Of a DNA stretch of 64,000 bases, positions 10,991 through 22,464 are shown one piece after another. The position numbers and the translations under genes are program-made. Source of the stretch: Siphonodentalium dalli (Eukaryota; Mollusca; Scaphopoda; Gadilida; Siphonodentaliidae). The stretch covers positions 178,532,011 through 178,596,010 of the forward strand of contig CP136064.1 in the NCBI GenBank assembly GCA_032622095.1, given 5' to 3'. The notes under the pieces were generated by a model that saw only the letters and a program-made list of their open reading frames with translations, had not been told where the DNA came from and ran no database searches. Each line of letters opens with the position of its first letter. The first letter of the stretch is position 1.

Positions 10991-11288
10991 GTCCATAACC
11001 AGAATTGGTTCCTGCACTCAAATACAGTCATCAATACAGTCAGATAGATCATAGCCCAATTGAACTACATTTTTAATTTGATTCACACGTCTGTTGATTT
11101 TGGACACTAGTCACACTACTACAAAAAAGCGCAATAGGAATTGACTTTCGTTAGTTGGGTATCACTAATCTGTAATCAGTAATCTATAAGTGTACTCATG
11201 TGTACAAAGAAACAAACTTATTAATATTACCACATTCATCGAAAAAGTGTCAAATCAATAAAGAAGATACACTTTACACTTAAAACAT
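10991..11288. other. Stretch without recognised features
   Basis: AT-rich, with no gene or repeat that I can support. Confidence 0.4.
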
Positions 11289-11292
11289 TTAA

Positions 11293-11362
11293 CCCTTCCA
11301 AGACTGAGCTTCCTGAAATTAGGCAAAAATCCTGTGCCATGCAATGAATTCTCTTATAATAA
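11293..11362 (+). mobile_element. Truncated piggyBac-like MITE end
   Basis: TTAA (11289-11292) is followed by CCCTTCCAAGACTGAG and then 'atgaattctcttata'. The order matches the TTAA family members at 50969-51133 and 24197. The right side is lost where the Helitron array begins. Confidence 0.55.
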
Positions 11363-12212
11363 TCTATACTATATATTTTGAGACTTCCGTATATATATAT
11401 ATGTGTGTGTGTGTGTGGGTACTTCATAGAATCGAAAACGCGTGTACAGTTTGAGCTCAAATTTCGTATGTAAGTGTAAAATCCCACCGACACCGCCGTG
11501 GTCGCGTTTTGGAGAAGCTCAGAGTCAGAGCACCCGCTCTCCAATCTCAGTCACAAAAAAACGGCACTGCGGTGGTTAAGACATCAACGATCTTTATATT
11601 GACCTTATACGGAGGTGTTAACAATGAACGCTCTTTATTGCAATGGACGTGGTTAAACGACTGACCCCATGCGTCCGAAATACGGATGCGGATTCCAATG
11701 GACGTGGCTAAACGACTGACCCCATGCGTCTGAAATACAGATGCGGACGAAATGCAATTATTTCGACTTTCACGACAGGATTAATTGACTGTCCGCTCTG
11801 AAGTTTAGGACAGGGAGGACGGGTACCATGAATTAACTCATTGAAAAACAAAGAATGCGTTATCTCGGAAACGGGTGGAGCTATCGACTTGAAATTTGCT
11901 ATGTGAATGTATCTTGCCCCGGATACAAATTTTATCGGGTTGCCGAGCCCGTGCGACGCCAGCTTCGCCCGTGCGCAGAAGAGATCTCGGAAACGGGTGG
12001 AGCTATCGACTTGAAATTTGCTATGTGAATGTATCTTGCCCCGGATACGAATTTTATCGGGTCGCCGAGCCCGTGCGACGCAAGCTTCGCGCATGCGCAG
12101 ACCAGATCTCGGAAACGGGTGGAGCTATCGACTTTGGTTAAATTAAAAAAATGTCATGTTTCTGAAACAAAGCCATGAGACGAATGCCGCCAGTGGCGGG
12201 CTAACCTGCTAG
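11363..12212 (+). mobile_element. Helitron-like unit 1 of 6 (family 1)
   Basis: It begins TCTATACTATATATTTTGAG after an A. It ends with the hairpin CCGCC-AGT-GGCGG, nine bases and CTAG. A 5' TC, a 3' hairpin about 10 nt from CTRR, and insertion between A and T are the Helitron hallmarks. It has an (AT)n/(GT)n run near 11392-11417 and three 122-bp subrepeats starting at 11862, 11984 and 12106. It has no Rep/helicase gene and is non-autonomous. Confidence 0.85.
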
Positions 12213-13190
12213 TCTACTATATAATTTGAGACTTCCGTATATATATATATATGTGTGTATATGTGTACTTCATGGAATCCAAAACGCATGTACAGATTGA
12301 GCTCAAATTTCGTATGTAAGTGTAAAATCCCACCGACACGACCGTGGTCGCGTTTTGGAGAAGCTCAGAGCACCGTTTCTCCCTTCCCAATCATCAAAAT
12401 TCACCGCAATCGGCACTTCGGGGTTAATAGCGTTGATATATAAAGAGCGTTCGTTTCCCGCAGTGTTTATATAAAGAGCGTGTTTTCGCTATCTATTCAG
12501 ATCCAAGAGGCATAACTCTACTTATCTGTATGACGGGAGTCTGAGAACGGGGGACATGTTTACAATTCAACAAAACATTATCCAACAAAACATTATCGCT
12601 CGAAATAGCTCGAAATATTATGCAGAGAGATTGCCTGTCGTTCCTAGGAACGGGGGACATGTTTACAATTCAACAAAACGTTACGGATTCAACAAAACGT
12701 TATCGCTCGAAATGTTTAGGACGGGTACCATGAATTAACTCATTGAAAGTCGTTCCTAGGAAGGGGGATTTCATTGACCCGCTCGAAATATTATGCAGAG
12801 AGATTTCACGACGGGATTCAACAAAACATTATCGCTCGAAATGTTTAGGACGGGTACCATGAATTAACTCATTGAAAGTCGTTCCTAGGAAGGGGGATTC
12901 ATCGGATTTTTCCGCCAAAAAAAACAAAAAATTTACAATAAAAAAAAACCAATTAAATTATAAAAAAGAATTAAATATTAAAAAATTGAAAAAAAACATA
13001 AATTAAATTTAAAAAACATTAAATTAATATTAAAATTTAAAACAAATCTAAATAAAAACAAAATAATTAAAAAAATGTCATGTTTCTGTTATGTTTTGGA
13101 AAAAAAATATATTACATTTAAAAAACATTAAATTAATATTAAAATGTCATGTTTCGGACAAACGCCGCCGGTGGCGGGCTAACCTGCTAG
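12213..13190 (+). mobile_element. Helitron-like unit 2 of 6 (family 1)
   Basis: It starts TCTACTATATAATTTGAG directly at the CTAG of unit 1, with no base between, and ends with the CCGCC-GGT-GGCGG hairpin and CTAG. Its body differs from unit 1: it lacks the 122-bp subrepeats, has 'aacaaaacattatcgctcgaaat' variants (12560-12840) and an A-rich tract (12915-13140). Confidence 0.85.
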
Positions 13191-14463
13191 TCTACTATAT
13201 AATTTGAGAACTACATATATATATATGTGTGTATATGTGTATGTGGGTACTTCATAGAATCGAAAACGCGTGTACAGATTGAGCTCAAACTTCCTATGTA
13301 AGTGTAAAATCCCACTGACACCGCCGTGGTCGCGTTTTGGAGAAGCTTAGAGCACCCGTTCTCCAATCTCAGTCACAAAAAACGGCACTGCGGTGGTTAA
13401 GACATCAGCGATCTTTATATTGACCTTATACGGAGGTGTTAACAATGAACGCTCTTTATTGCAATGGACGTGGCTAAACGACTGACCCCATGCGTCCGAA
13501 ATACGGATGCGGATTCCAATGGACGTGGCTAAACAACTGACCCCATGCGTCCGAAATACGGATGCGGACGAAATGCAATTATCTCGACTTTCACGACGGG
13601 ATTAATTGACTGTCCGCTCTGAAGTTTAGGACAGGGAGGACGGGTACCATGAATTAACACTTTAAAAAACAAAGAATGCGTTATCTCGGAAACGGGTGGA
13701 GCTATCGACTTGAAATTTGCTATGTGAATGTATCTTGCCCCGGATAAAAATTTTATCGGGTCGCCGAGCCCGTGCGACACCAGCTTCGCGCATGCGCAGA
13801 CGAGATCTCGGAAACGGGTGGAGCTATCGACTTGAAATTTGGTATGTGAATGTATCTTGCCCCGGATACAAATTTTATCGGGTCGCCGAGCCCGTGCGAC
13901 GCCAGCTTCGCGCATGCGCAGGCAAGATCTCGGAAACAGGTGGAGCTATCGACTTGAAATGTATGTGAATGTATCTTGGCCCGGATACGAATTTTACCAT
14001 GAATTAACACTTTAAAAAACAAAGAATGCGTTATCTCGGAAACGGGTGGAGCTATCGACTTGAAATTTGCTATGTGAATGTATCTTGCCCTGGATAAAAA
14101 TTTTATCGGGTCGCCGAGCCCGTGCGACACCAGCTTCGCGCATGCGCAGACGAGATCTCGGAAACGGGTGGAGCTATCGACTTGAAATTTGGTATGTGAA
14201 TGTATCTTGCCCCGGATACAAATTTTATCGGGTCGCCGAGCCCGTGCGACGCCAGCTTCGCAGGCAAGATCTCGGAAACAGGTGGAGCTATCGACTTGAA
14301 ATGTATGTGAATGTATCTTGGCCCGGATACGAATTTGATCGGGTCGCCGAGCCCGTGCGATGCCAGCTTCGCGCATGCGCAGACCAGATCTCGGAAATGG
14401 GTGGAGCTATCGACTTGAATTTGGCTTTTGAATTGCCCGGACAACGTCGGGCTCAACGGCTAG
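13191..14463 (+). mobile_element. Helitron-like unit 3 of 6 (chimeric ends)
   Basis: The 5' end is family 1 (TCTACTATATAATTTGAG). The 3' end is family 2 type: CCCGGAC-AAC-GTCGGG hairpin, then ggctcaacgg-type spacing and CTAG. It carries seven tandem subrepeats starting at 13683, 13805, 13927, 14033, 14155, 14269 and 14388. About 350 bp (13647-13996) is duplicated as a block. Translations of the subrepeats give recurring ISETGGAID-like peptides with no known protein match and are not genes. Confidence 0.85.
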
Positions 14464-15217
14464 TCTATTATATATTTTGGAAGATCTGTCTGTGTGTGTA
14501 CATGTATCTATCTGTGTGTGTGTTCGCGATGAACTCGAAAACGGCCGACCCGATTTCGATGAAACTTGGTATGTGGGGGTATTTTCGGCCGGGGGGTGGC
14601 ATAGGCATATTAATTTGTCCGTGCGACGTGACCTTGACATTGAAATCGGGTTATTTCAAGGTCAAACGCCCGATTATCACAGGATTTCGATGAAACTTGG
14701 TATGTGGGGGTATTTTCGGCTGAGAAGTGGCATCGGCCTATTAATTTGCCCGTGCGACGTGACCTTGAAATCGGGTCATTTCAACTTTTCAAGGTCAAAC
14801 TCCCGAATATCACGGGATTTCGATGAAACTTGGTATGTGGGTGTATTTTCGGTCGAGAAGTGGCATACGCCTATTAATTTGCTAGTGCGATGTGACCTTG
14901 ACCTTGAAATCGGGGTCAATTCAATGTCAAATCGCGAATTTTGATGGGATTTCCACTAAATTTGATACATAGGGTTTACTTTTGTCCACTGAGTGTTTTC
15001 GGTGGGTCAAATTGTGACCCCGACCTGACCTTGACCTTCAAAATGATCAAATCAAGGTCAAATCGGGTAAAACAGGATGGATTTCGACGGGTACATTTGT
15101 CGGGTACTTTTGTCCGGGCAGTGTTTTGGACGGGTCAAATCGTTACCTCAACTGACCTTGACCTTCAAAATGGTCAATTCAAGGTCAAAGCCCGGACGAA
15201 GTCGGGTCACCTTCTAG
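14464..15217 (+). mobile_element. Helitron-like unit 4 of 6 (family 2)
   Basis: It starts TCTATTATATATTTTGGAAG, then (TCTG)n/(TG)n. Three to four diverged core repeats follow, each with 'gatttcgatgaaacttggt' and 'tgaccttgaccttgaaatc'. It ends with CCCGGAC-GAA-GTCGGG, a spacer and CTAG. It is non-autonomous. Confidence 0.85.
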
Positions 15218-15945
15218 TCTATTATATATTTTGGAAGATCTGTCTGTCTGTGTTCGCGTGTTCGCGATGAACTCGAAAACGGCCAACCCGATTTCGATGA
15301 AACTTTGTATGTGGGGGTATTTTCGGCCGGGAACGGGCATAGGCCTATTAATTTTCCCGTGTGACGTGACCTTGACCTTGAAATTGGGTAATTTCAAGAT
15401 CAAACGCCCGAATATCACGGGATTTCGATGAAACTTGGTATGTGGGGGTATCTTCGGCCGGGGAGTGGCATAAACCTATTAATTTGCCCTTGCGACGTGA
15501 CCTTGACCTTGAAATCGGGTCATTTCAAGGTCAAACGCCCGAATATTACGGGATTTCGATGAAACTTGGTATCTGGGGATACTTTTGTATGGGGAGTCTC
15601 ATAAGTATATTCATTTGCCTGTGCGACTTGACCTTGAAATCGGGTCAATTCAAGGTCATATCGCCAATTTTGATGGGATTTCTACGAAATTTGATACATG
15701 GGGTTACTTTTGTCCACTGAGTGTTTTGGACGGGTCGAGTCGTGACCCTGACCTGACCCTGACCTTCAAAATGATCAATTCAAGGTCAAATTGGGTAAAA
15801 CCGGATGGATTTCGACGGGCACGTTTGTCGGGTACTTTTGTCCGGGCGGTGTTTTGGACTGGTCAAATCGTGACCCCACTTGACCTTGACCTTCAAAATG
15901 GACAATTCAAGGTCAAAGCCCGGACGAAGTCGGGTCACCTTCTAG
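15218..15945 (+). mobile_element. Helitron-like unit 5 of 6 (family 2)
   Basis: A close relative of unit 4, joined to it head to tail at CTAG|TCTA. It has the same core repeats and the same hairpin plus CTAG end at 15942-15945. Confidence 0.85.
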
Positions 15946-15968
15946 TACTATATATTTTGAGACTTCAG

Positions 15969-16007
<39 letters not shown>

Positions 16008-17023
16008 ACTTTCGTATATAAGTGTAAAAACCAACGAACACCGTAGTTGTCTCGTTTTGGAGAAGCTCTGAGCACCCTTTATCCACTCCCAAATCACTGC
16101 AAAGGCACGGCGTGGGTTAATCAAGTGATTATTTAATGAGCGTTTGTTTTTGACGCATCGCTATAAAGAGCGTCTGTTTACCATTCAACGTTATTAGCAT
16201 CTGCAGAGAGATATATGGGAACATTGAGTGGTTTCCTATGCGGGGAGATTTATTGGATGCCATAGTACTCTTACAACATCATTGTTATAGTATGTATGAC
16301 ACTTAGGTTAGGGCTTAGGGGGGTAGTTATAGGCATAATGCTTCTCAGAAATCCCGGTTACAAACAGACACTCACAATTTCGTATTTACGCAAACGTATA
16401 CGGAACAAGTTTTAGAACGCAACACATGATACCAAACAAAATTACGTCGCGTTGGTGATGGCGTTCACGACGGGATTAATTGACTCTCCGCTCTTTGCGA
16501 GGATGGGGTTCACGACGGGATTAACTTTGCGGGGACTATTGACCATCTCGTAAGGGTGGACAACCTCTGTCAGGGGCTGCTCAATGGCCACGGGCAGGTT
16601 AAAAAAAATCATACCTCTTCTGGGTCTGGGCGTGTATAGACATGAGTGTGTTGTGTTCCTAAGAACGCGGAGCGTGTTGTGTTCCTAAGAACGCGGATCG
16701 GGTAAGTTTTTCCGCCCTAGGTGAGCTCAAACTTCGTATATAAGTGTAAAAACACATGGGGATCGTCGACGTCGCATTGTGTGAAACATTCTTATGTCTG
16801 TCGTTCCTAGGAACGGGGGAATTTTTCATCGGGTCAGTCTTAACCTTCAAACGGGTACCCACAAATTATATACCTTGACCTTGAAAATGATCAATTCAAG
16901 GTCAAATCGGGTAAAATATTGAAAAACCCAATATTAACTCATTGAAAAACACAAACAAAACATAAAACATTGTCATGTTTCATGTTTCTGACCAAGCACG
17001 CCAGTGGCGGGCTAACCTGCTAG
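15946..17023 (+). mobile_element. Helitron-like unit 6 of 6 (family 1, 5' end clipped)
   Basis: It starts TACTATATATTTTGAGACTT, so a few 5' bases are missing relative to unit 1. It has an (AT)n/(GT)n tract at 15969-16008 and ends gccagtggcgggctaacctg-CTAG at 17020-17023, followed by T. The 3' side of the whole array is therefore the canonical CTAG|T junction. Confidence 0.82.
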
Positions 17024-17139
17024 TTAATTATATAAACTGGCCAGATGACATGTATTATTCTAATCTAAACATATCTGTAGCAATTTAACAACAAACTGGT
17101 GCTCCCATGGTTAGGTGATGACTGACATTCAATGATACT

Positions 17140-19020
17140 GTGAATGGCTTTGATTTCTTCAAGTCTGGAAATAGTGTGTCTGACATTTACATAGTGAGGT
17201 CCCCAGATGGTGAATTTAGTGTTGCTACCCCATACAGCATGCTAGCATCACCAAATACACCCGCCAGGGACCTAATTCTGCTTAGTCCTCATATTCTGGG
17301 AAGTATCCTAAGTATCAAATTGACAGTTTGATTTAGTCACTTTTTCCACCTGTTCAGTTTCAATGTCCCCCTAATTTGCAGAAGATAAAATGCATAATTG
17401 AGGTGCTCAATGGGTGTGTATCACCAACTTCAACTGTAGGACTTCATTGATTTAGTGACTTTTTTCCACCTGTTCAGTTTCAATGTCCCCCTAATTTGCA
17501 GAAGATAAAATGCATAATTGATGTGCTCAATGGGTGTGTATCAACAACTTCAACTGTAGGACTTCAATCTGTTCCTTGGTTTTATTGGCCATTGAGGCCT
17601 AATCAGATTGAGGATGAATTTGGTGATGCTAGCCTGCCTTACAGAATGTTGTCATTAAATCCACATTTTTGGGACCTTATTCTGCAAATGTCAGACATAC
17701 TAAATTCAGGTTTGGCCATTTCATATTATTTTTTTAATATTCAAAGAAAAATGGGGGGGGGTATATATTGGATTAAATTTGTCTTCTATCTGTCAGGCTT
17801 CCATCCGTCTGCCTGTTGAGATGTCTATCCATCCATCTATCAACAATTGATTTCTTCTCCATATTAAAGACGGAATGTGTTTATATAGTTCAGTGTGCAT
17901 GTTCCCTAGGTGTCTCGCAATCAGATTTGTTCAATTAAGTTCATCACATCAAATACATGTAGGTGCCAAGCCAGGGCCATAACTCTTTCCCTCCATAGTA
18001 AGTCTTAAAACAGTTTTTTCTCAAGAACCATTAGGCCTATATAGCTTATATTTGGTATGGAGGGGCCTTGGGTGACTGGGGTTCAGATTTGTTCATGGGG
18101 TCACTTTTAGGAAATGAGGTCCCCAGAGGGTGAATTCGGTGATGTTAGTCCACCTTGCGGAATATTGTCATTAAATTCACCTGCAAAGGTCAGACACTAA
18201 ATACAGACTCGGCTGTTCCAATATTAGTTTCTTACCCAGCACTTATCCAGGTGAAATCATACCCTGATTTTTCAAAGAAAATTGGGGGGTATATTGATAT
18301 TACTAGATGAATGGATCTCATAGATGAGGATTCACATTTGTTCTAATAGGGGCAGAGATAAGAGATTTAACTCTCCTCTATGGAGTATGCTGTTTGGTAC
18401 TGGTATAATAATATTGATTTCTAGACAGCCTGGTTGGGGGCATTGTTTGAGGCAATGGGGAGGGAGTGTAGAGGGGTGGAGATTTGACCCCCTATTTTGA
18501 TCAAAAGTTAAAAATTTCATGCCCGATACTAAATTAGTTGTAGATTAGATGTTCACACCAAAAATATGTTAGAACTGTTCTCGTAGTTTGGTTTGATTTT
18601 CTAACATGTATGTTTTTAAACCATCAGTCCATATGTTTCTACTTCAGGTTAAACTGTTGGACCGAATTGGCCACAAATTTGAACTTTATGGGGGTGTCAG
18701 GTTGGTAATTATCAAACGTTTGAAAGCTTGAAGTACTGGTACCAGTCGTAAAATTCAACCTAAGAGGAATATACAAAGTGATTTTTGTGAACATAGTACT
18801 GTGGTATGGTTGTCCTCTTTAAAAGGTAAGAGGTTGGAAATTTGTCAATGATGTGCAATTAGAAATTTCAAGGTGCAGAGCTCTGCTTATTTGAGAACAT
18901 CCAGCTATGTCCATGTTTAGAACTTAAGTGATTCTGTCAAGTACTGACTCTTGTAGTCTTCAGAGTCCCTGTCTTCTCAGTCCTTGTGTCAAAAATGACC
19001 CACAGTCATTGACTGTCTTG
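17140..19020 (+). repeat. Degenerate composite element, related to 59.4-62.7 kb
   Basis: It contains 'gaggtccccagatggtgaat' (17200), 'ccctaggtgtctcgcaatca' (17907) and a tail at 18922-19020 matching 62604-62704. The tail ends in the hairpin ACAGTCA-T-TGACTGT at 19002-19016. A block of about 121 bp is tandemly duplicated (17329-17450 and 17451-17571). ORFs here are short and follow the repeats, so no gene is proposed. Confidence 0.65.
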
Positions 19021-19023
19021 TTA

Positions 19024-19290
19024 TGTTTACTCATACCATAGTATGGTAAACATTGTGTCAACGTCCGGATTGACCACTCGTCGTTACTCCGTCCGTCGTC
19101 TGTCTGTCTGTCCATAGACACTTTACGCATGGTGCGATAACTCATACATTTTCTATCTGATCGGAACAAAATTTTGTATATGAATTTCTCAGCACAAAAG
19201 ACAGATCGGGTTCGAATATGGGTTTGATCTGACTATTTTTAACTGAGTTATGGCCCTTTTTCGAGAAAAAAAAAATCACTCGTGGTCATC
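19024..19290 (+). repeat. Head hairpin plus GTCT run plus core-type repeat
   Basis: An imperfect hairpin, ATGTTTAC...GTAAACAT (19024-19051), is followed by 'gtccgtcgtctgtctgtctgt' (19089 on). A core then reads 'tgatcggaacaaaattttgtatatg' and 'gggttcgaatatgggttt'. This is the same architecture as the heads at 28192, 42996 and 59366. Confidence 0.6.
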
Positions 19291-19695
19291 AGCCCAAGGC
19301 ACTTCCGGCAGAGTCTTGTTTACAATAGATACTACTATTCTAGACTAATATCCATGGTGTTGACAGTGTTGTGTCAGCGAGTTTACGTGCGAAAACACCA
19401 CCCCGTTGTGGGAGTTGTGTGTGTTATTATATAAAAGGTTATTTATTGTCCAAGGATATAGCGGAAATGGCGATCATTAAACACGAAATATGAGCCGGTG
19501 AAACAATAGGCGGTATATTGCAGTCGGAAACTGACTCGACAGGCGGTAGATTGCCCCGGGAATTGACAAAGTCGAATTTACGGCGAAAAGGTTTCTGTGT
19601 TTACTAAGCCCGAGGACAGAATATGCTAACACGAATTTATCGCATAGAGAACTATAAAATGGAAACCATGAATCATGTACATACATCTATTCACT

Positions 19696-19836
19696 ATGGC
19701 AGAATCTGCTCCAAAATATGACGATTATACACTCAAACAACTGAAGGAAGAACTGCGAAAGAGAAATGGAAAACTGTCTGGTCGTAAACATGAACCAGTA
19801 CATGTAGTTTTTTTCCAATATACATGTACTGAATAA
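19696..19836 (+). pseudogene. SAP-domain first-exon fragment, transposon-type
   Basis: ATG at 19696 opens a 46-codon frame whose residues about 9-32 read YTLKQLKEELRKRNGKLSGRK, the helix-extended-helix signature of a SAP (DNA/chromatin-binding) domain. The normal continuation is replaced by a splice-donor-like GTACAT at 19798, after which the frame soon stops. No following exon is visible because repeats begin at about 19930. SAP N termini of this kind occur on YqaJ-nuclease proteins that I recall being encoded beside THAP transposases in ISL2EU-type elements. A convergent THAP transposase pseudogene lies 2 kb downstream, which supports that reading, but no YqaJ domain is visible. It may instead be the first exon of an unrelated SAP protein. 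Confidence 0.6.
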
Positions 19837-19929
19837 TATTATTTCCATTTGTAAAATATTCCCAATTTAAATGATTTGATGAAGTTAAATGAAAGAGAGA
19901 ATGTTGAGTAAAATTGTAAAACATTTATT

Positions 19930-20250
19930 TTTTTTGTGTGCAAAAAAATATAAATTTATCCCGAAATCAGATAAACGCTCTTTATTGCTACCATATCAGG
20001 AATAGAATGAGGAAACAATCTTTTCTGGTCCATGTCGTGCGAATGGCTGTTTTTGTTTGGGACCCAAACACCACGTTCATAGTTGCATTTTCAATACATC
20101 TTTTTTTGAGGTTACATAATGCCCATAGAAAGGTAGTTAATATATGTATCGACCTATTCCAGATTCAGATTCAGTTTATTCTGTTCATCGATATGTGGAT
20201 ATATATATATACAGAAACATTACCGAAAAGGATATTACAGATAGTATGAC
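19930..20250. repeat. Dispersed repeat with AACGCTCTTTATT
   Basis: 'aaacgctctttattgctacc' and 'acataatgcccatagaaagg' have diverged counterparts at 52,086-52,110 and 53,310-53,330, so this is a fragment of an interspersed element. The 103-codon ORF across it is not recognised. Confidence 0.4.
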
Positions 20251-20260
20251 ATCAAGATAT

Positions 20261-20914
20261 AGAGGATATGAAATGAGTGTTTCTCTCATATGATCATTAT
20301 GAAACGAGTCTAAGAATTTTCAGTTTTCTCGAGCCTCCGGCGAGAGAAAACTGAAAATTTGTGACGAGTTTCATAAATATCATATGAGAGAAACACGAAT
20401 TACATATTCTATTTATCATATGACACCTATAAATTGATTATGATGTCCAAAACGCACACAAATCACTAAATAGCTATATGACATCGGCAGCAAAAGGTTA
20501 ATGTGACGTCACTTCATTGCACCGGAAGCCCAATTACACCTGGTGAACTAGCAGAAATAATATGCACGCAAAGATATAGTGCGCTATTCTGTTCTCAGTT
20601 TGTGACATTATATCGTATGTTTATTAGATAAATACGAATTACATATTCTATTTATCATATAACAATGTCCAAAACTATATATTTCAACATTATAATTGCG
20701 AGAATTTCGGCATCGCGTTGTTTGACGCGCATGAATTTGACCTGCATTTAGTTAGAGATGCGGCTCGGCCCAGGCTGTCATTCAGCCAATCAGAACACAC
20801 TTTTTGTCAACAAACCAATCAAATTATCGGAAGGTGATATGAACTAGTAGTTCATATGAAATTGATTTATGACATACTTTACAACATAAATAAGGATTGA
20901 GTCATATGATAAAT
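20261..20914. mobile_element. 654-bp hairpin-bearing unit, copy 1
   Basis: It opens with a palindrome of about 150 bp (20262-20412). The arms are about 65 bp around cgag-cctccgg-cgag, and include 'tttctctcatatga' and 'aattttcagttttctcg'. Later come 'cattcagccaatcagaaca' and the hairpin atatgaact-agt-agttcatat near 20838-20858. It ends 'gtcatatgataaat', the inverse of 'atttatcatatgac' at the hairpin's outer edge. It looks like a foldback DNA element. No transposase is present. Confidence 0.7.
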
Positions 20915-21569
20915 AGAGGATATGAAATGAATGTTTCTCTCATATGATATTTATGAAACGAGTCTAAGAATTTTCAGTTTTCTCGAGCCTCCGGCGAGAG
21001 TAAACTGAAAATTCGTGACGAGTTTCATAAATATCATATGAGAGAAACACGAATTACATATTCTATTTATCATATGACACCTATAAATTGATTATGATGT
21101 CCAAAACGCACACAAATCACTAAATAGCTATATGACATCGGCAGTAAAAGGTTAATGTGACGTCGCTTCATTGCACCGGAAGCCCAATTACACCTGGTGA
21201 ACTAGCAGAAATAATATGCACGCGAAGATATAGTGCGCTATTCTGTTCTCAGTTTGTGACATTATATCGTATGTTTATTAGATAAATACGAATTACATAT
21301 TCTATTTATCGTATAACAATGTCCCAAAACTATATATTTGAAGATTATAATTGCGAGAATTTCGGCATCGCGTTGATTGACGCGCACGAATTTAACCTGC
21401 ATTTAGTTAGAGATCCGGCTCGGCTCAGGCTGCCATTCAGCCAATCAGAACACACTTTTTGTCAACAAACCAATCAAATTATCGGAAGGTGATATGAACT
21501 AGTAGTTCATATGAAATTGATTTATGACATACTTTCCAACGTAAATAATGATTGAGTCATATGATAAAT
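20915..21569. mobile_element. 654-bp hairpin-bearing unit, copy 2
   Basis: A direct tandem copy of 20261-20914, including the long hairpin (20916-21066), with a small number of substitutions. The junction is exact: '...gtcatatgataaat' runs straight into 'agaggatatg'. Confidence 0.75.
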
Positions 21570-21787
21570 TTAAATATGACATATAATAACAATAAATTTC
21601 ACATGAAGAATACATGAGTGCATTATTACATAGTTTTCGGGCGATTATTTCAGGAACCGGTTAAAATTCAAGATCTAATAATATTTTGTGTATGTTGAAG
21701 CGCAAACCGCCCTGTGGCTTTAAATTATGTATTAAATCTGGCTGTAAACCCATGCAATGCCGTAACATATCCTGTCTGGCAAACTTT

Positions 21788-22464
21788 TCACAAATTAGCA
21801 TTGCTACTACTATCTATATAAAAAGCATCTGCCCAAATATCAAGTTCTTTCCATTGGTTATAACAAAGATTCACCCACGTTATAAATATGTTGGATGCTG
21901 TTGACTCTTATATTTCAAACATCAAGGATAGTTCGAACATTAACTTGTGTTGCCTCAACTTGATCAATGTCAGGAAAAATTGATCTTCCACCGGCATTAC
22001 ATTAACTGAACCACAGCTGAAATATCGAAGTCTGTGCACAACTGGACCAAGTGTATTCAACACCATTTGGAATTTTGAGTAGTTCTCAAAGCCGGTATAG
22101 AAATGCACTGCTGAAGGATTGTCCTTGAATTTGTGGATACTGAAAGACGGAACTTTCTTGAATGAAGATTCCTCTGTCTGGGTTGTGGCATTGGATGATG
22201 ATAAAACATGTACTCCTGTGTCAATAACATCAGTGTCATCAATCGGCAGATCCACAATGATCTCATTCACAAAGCCACTCATGTCAGGTTCTACGGCTGG
22301 TTGTTCAGGTGTTGGGACTGTCGGTGAACTATCTGTGTCCTGAAACAATCGACGTCGCTTCGCCCTTTGTTCTCGATGCAGTTCGTCTTCAGATCTGAAC
22401 ATGTTCCATCTGAATACAGAAGTAACAGCGTCTGCTTTGAGGATATTTCTCGAGCCCTTCTTTG
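21788..22464 (-). pseudogene. THAP-type transposase pseudogene, exon 2 (linker and HTH)
   Basis: The minus-strand frame opens at a CAG acceptor (22465-22467) with ...KKGSRNILKADAVTSVFRWN, where the AVxSxF motif typical of the end of a THAP domain is visible. A charged linker follows, then EDQFFLTLIKLRQHK, the helix-turn-helix region that precedes the DDE nuclease in ISL2EU/Harbinger-type transposases. An in-frame TAA at 21908-21910 interrupts it, and the frame then continues with family-like residues (STASNIFITWV, WKELDIW) to a TGA at 21788. The DDE catalytic region is not visible downstream, where the tandem hairpin units begin. This is therefore a 3'-truncated and nonsense-mutated transposase gene. 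The premature stop is seen directly; the family assignment is from motif memory. Confidence 0.75.

Noticed and set aside
11708-14456. Overlapping ORFs of 80-208 codons on both strands
   Set aside because: They follow the 122-bp Helitron subrepeats, whose length is often not disturbed by stops. Both strands are open and the peptides repeat, so these are not genes.
22119-22343. 74-codon plus-strand ORF
   Set aside because: Antisense shadow of the transposase pseudogene.
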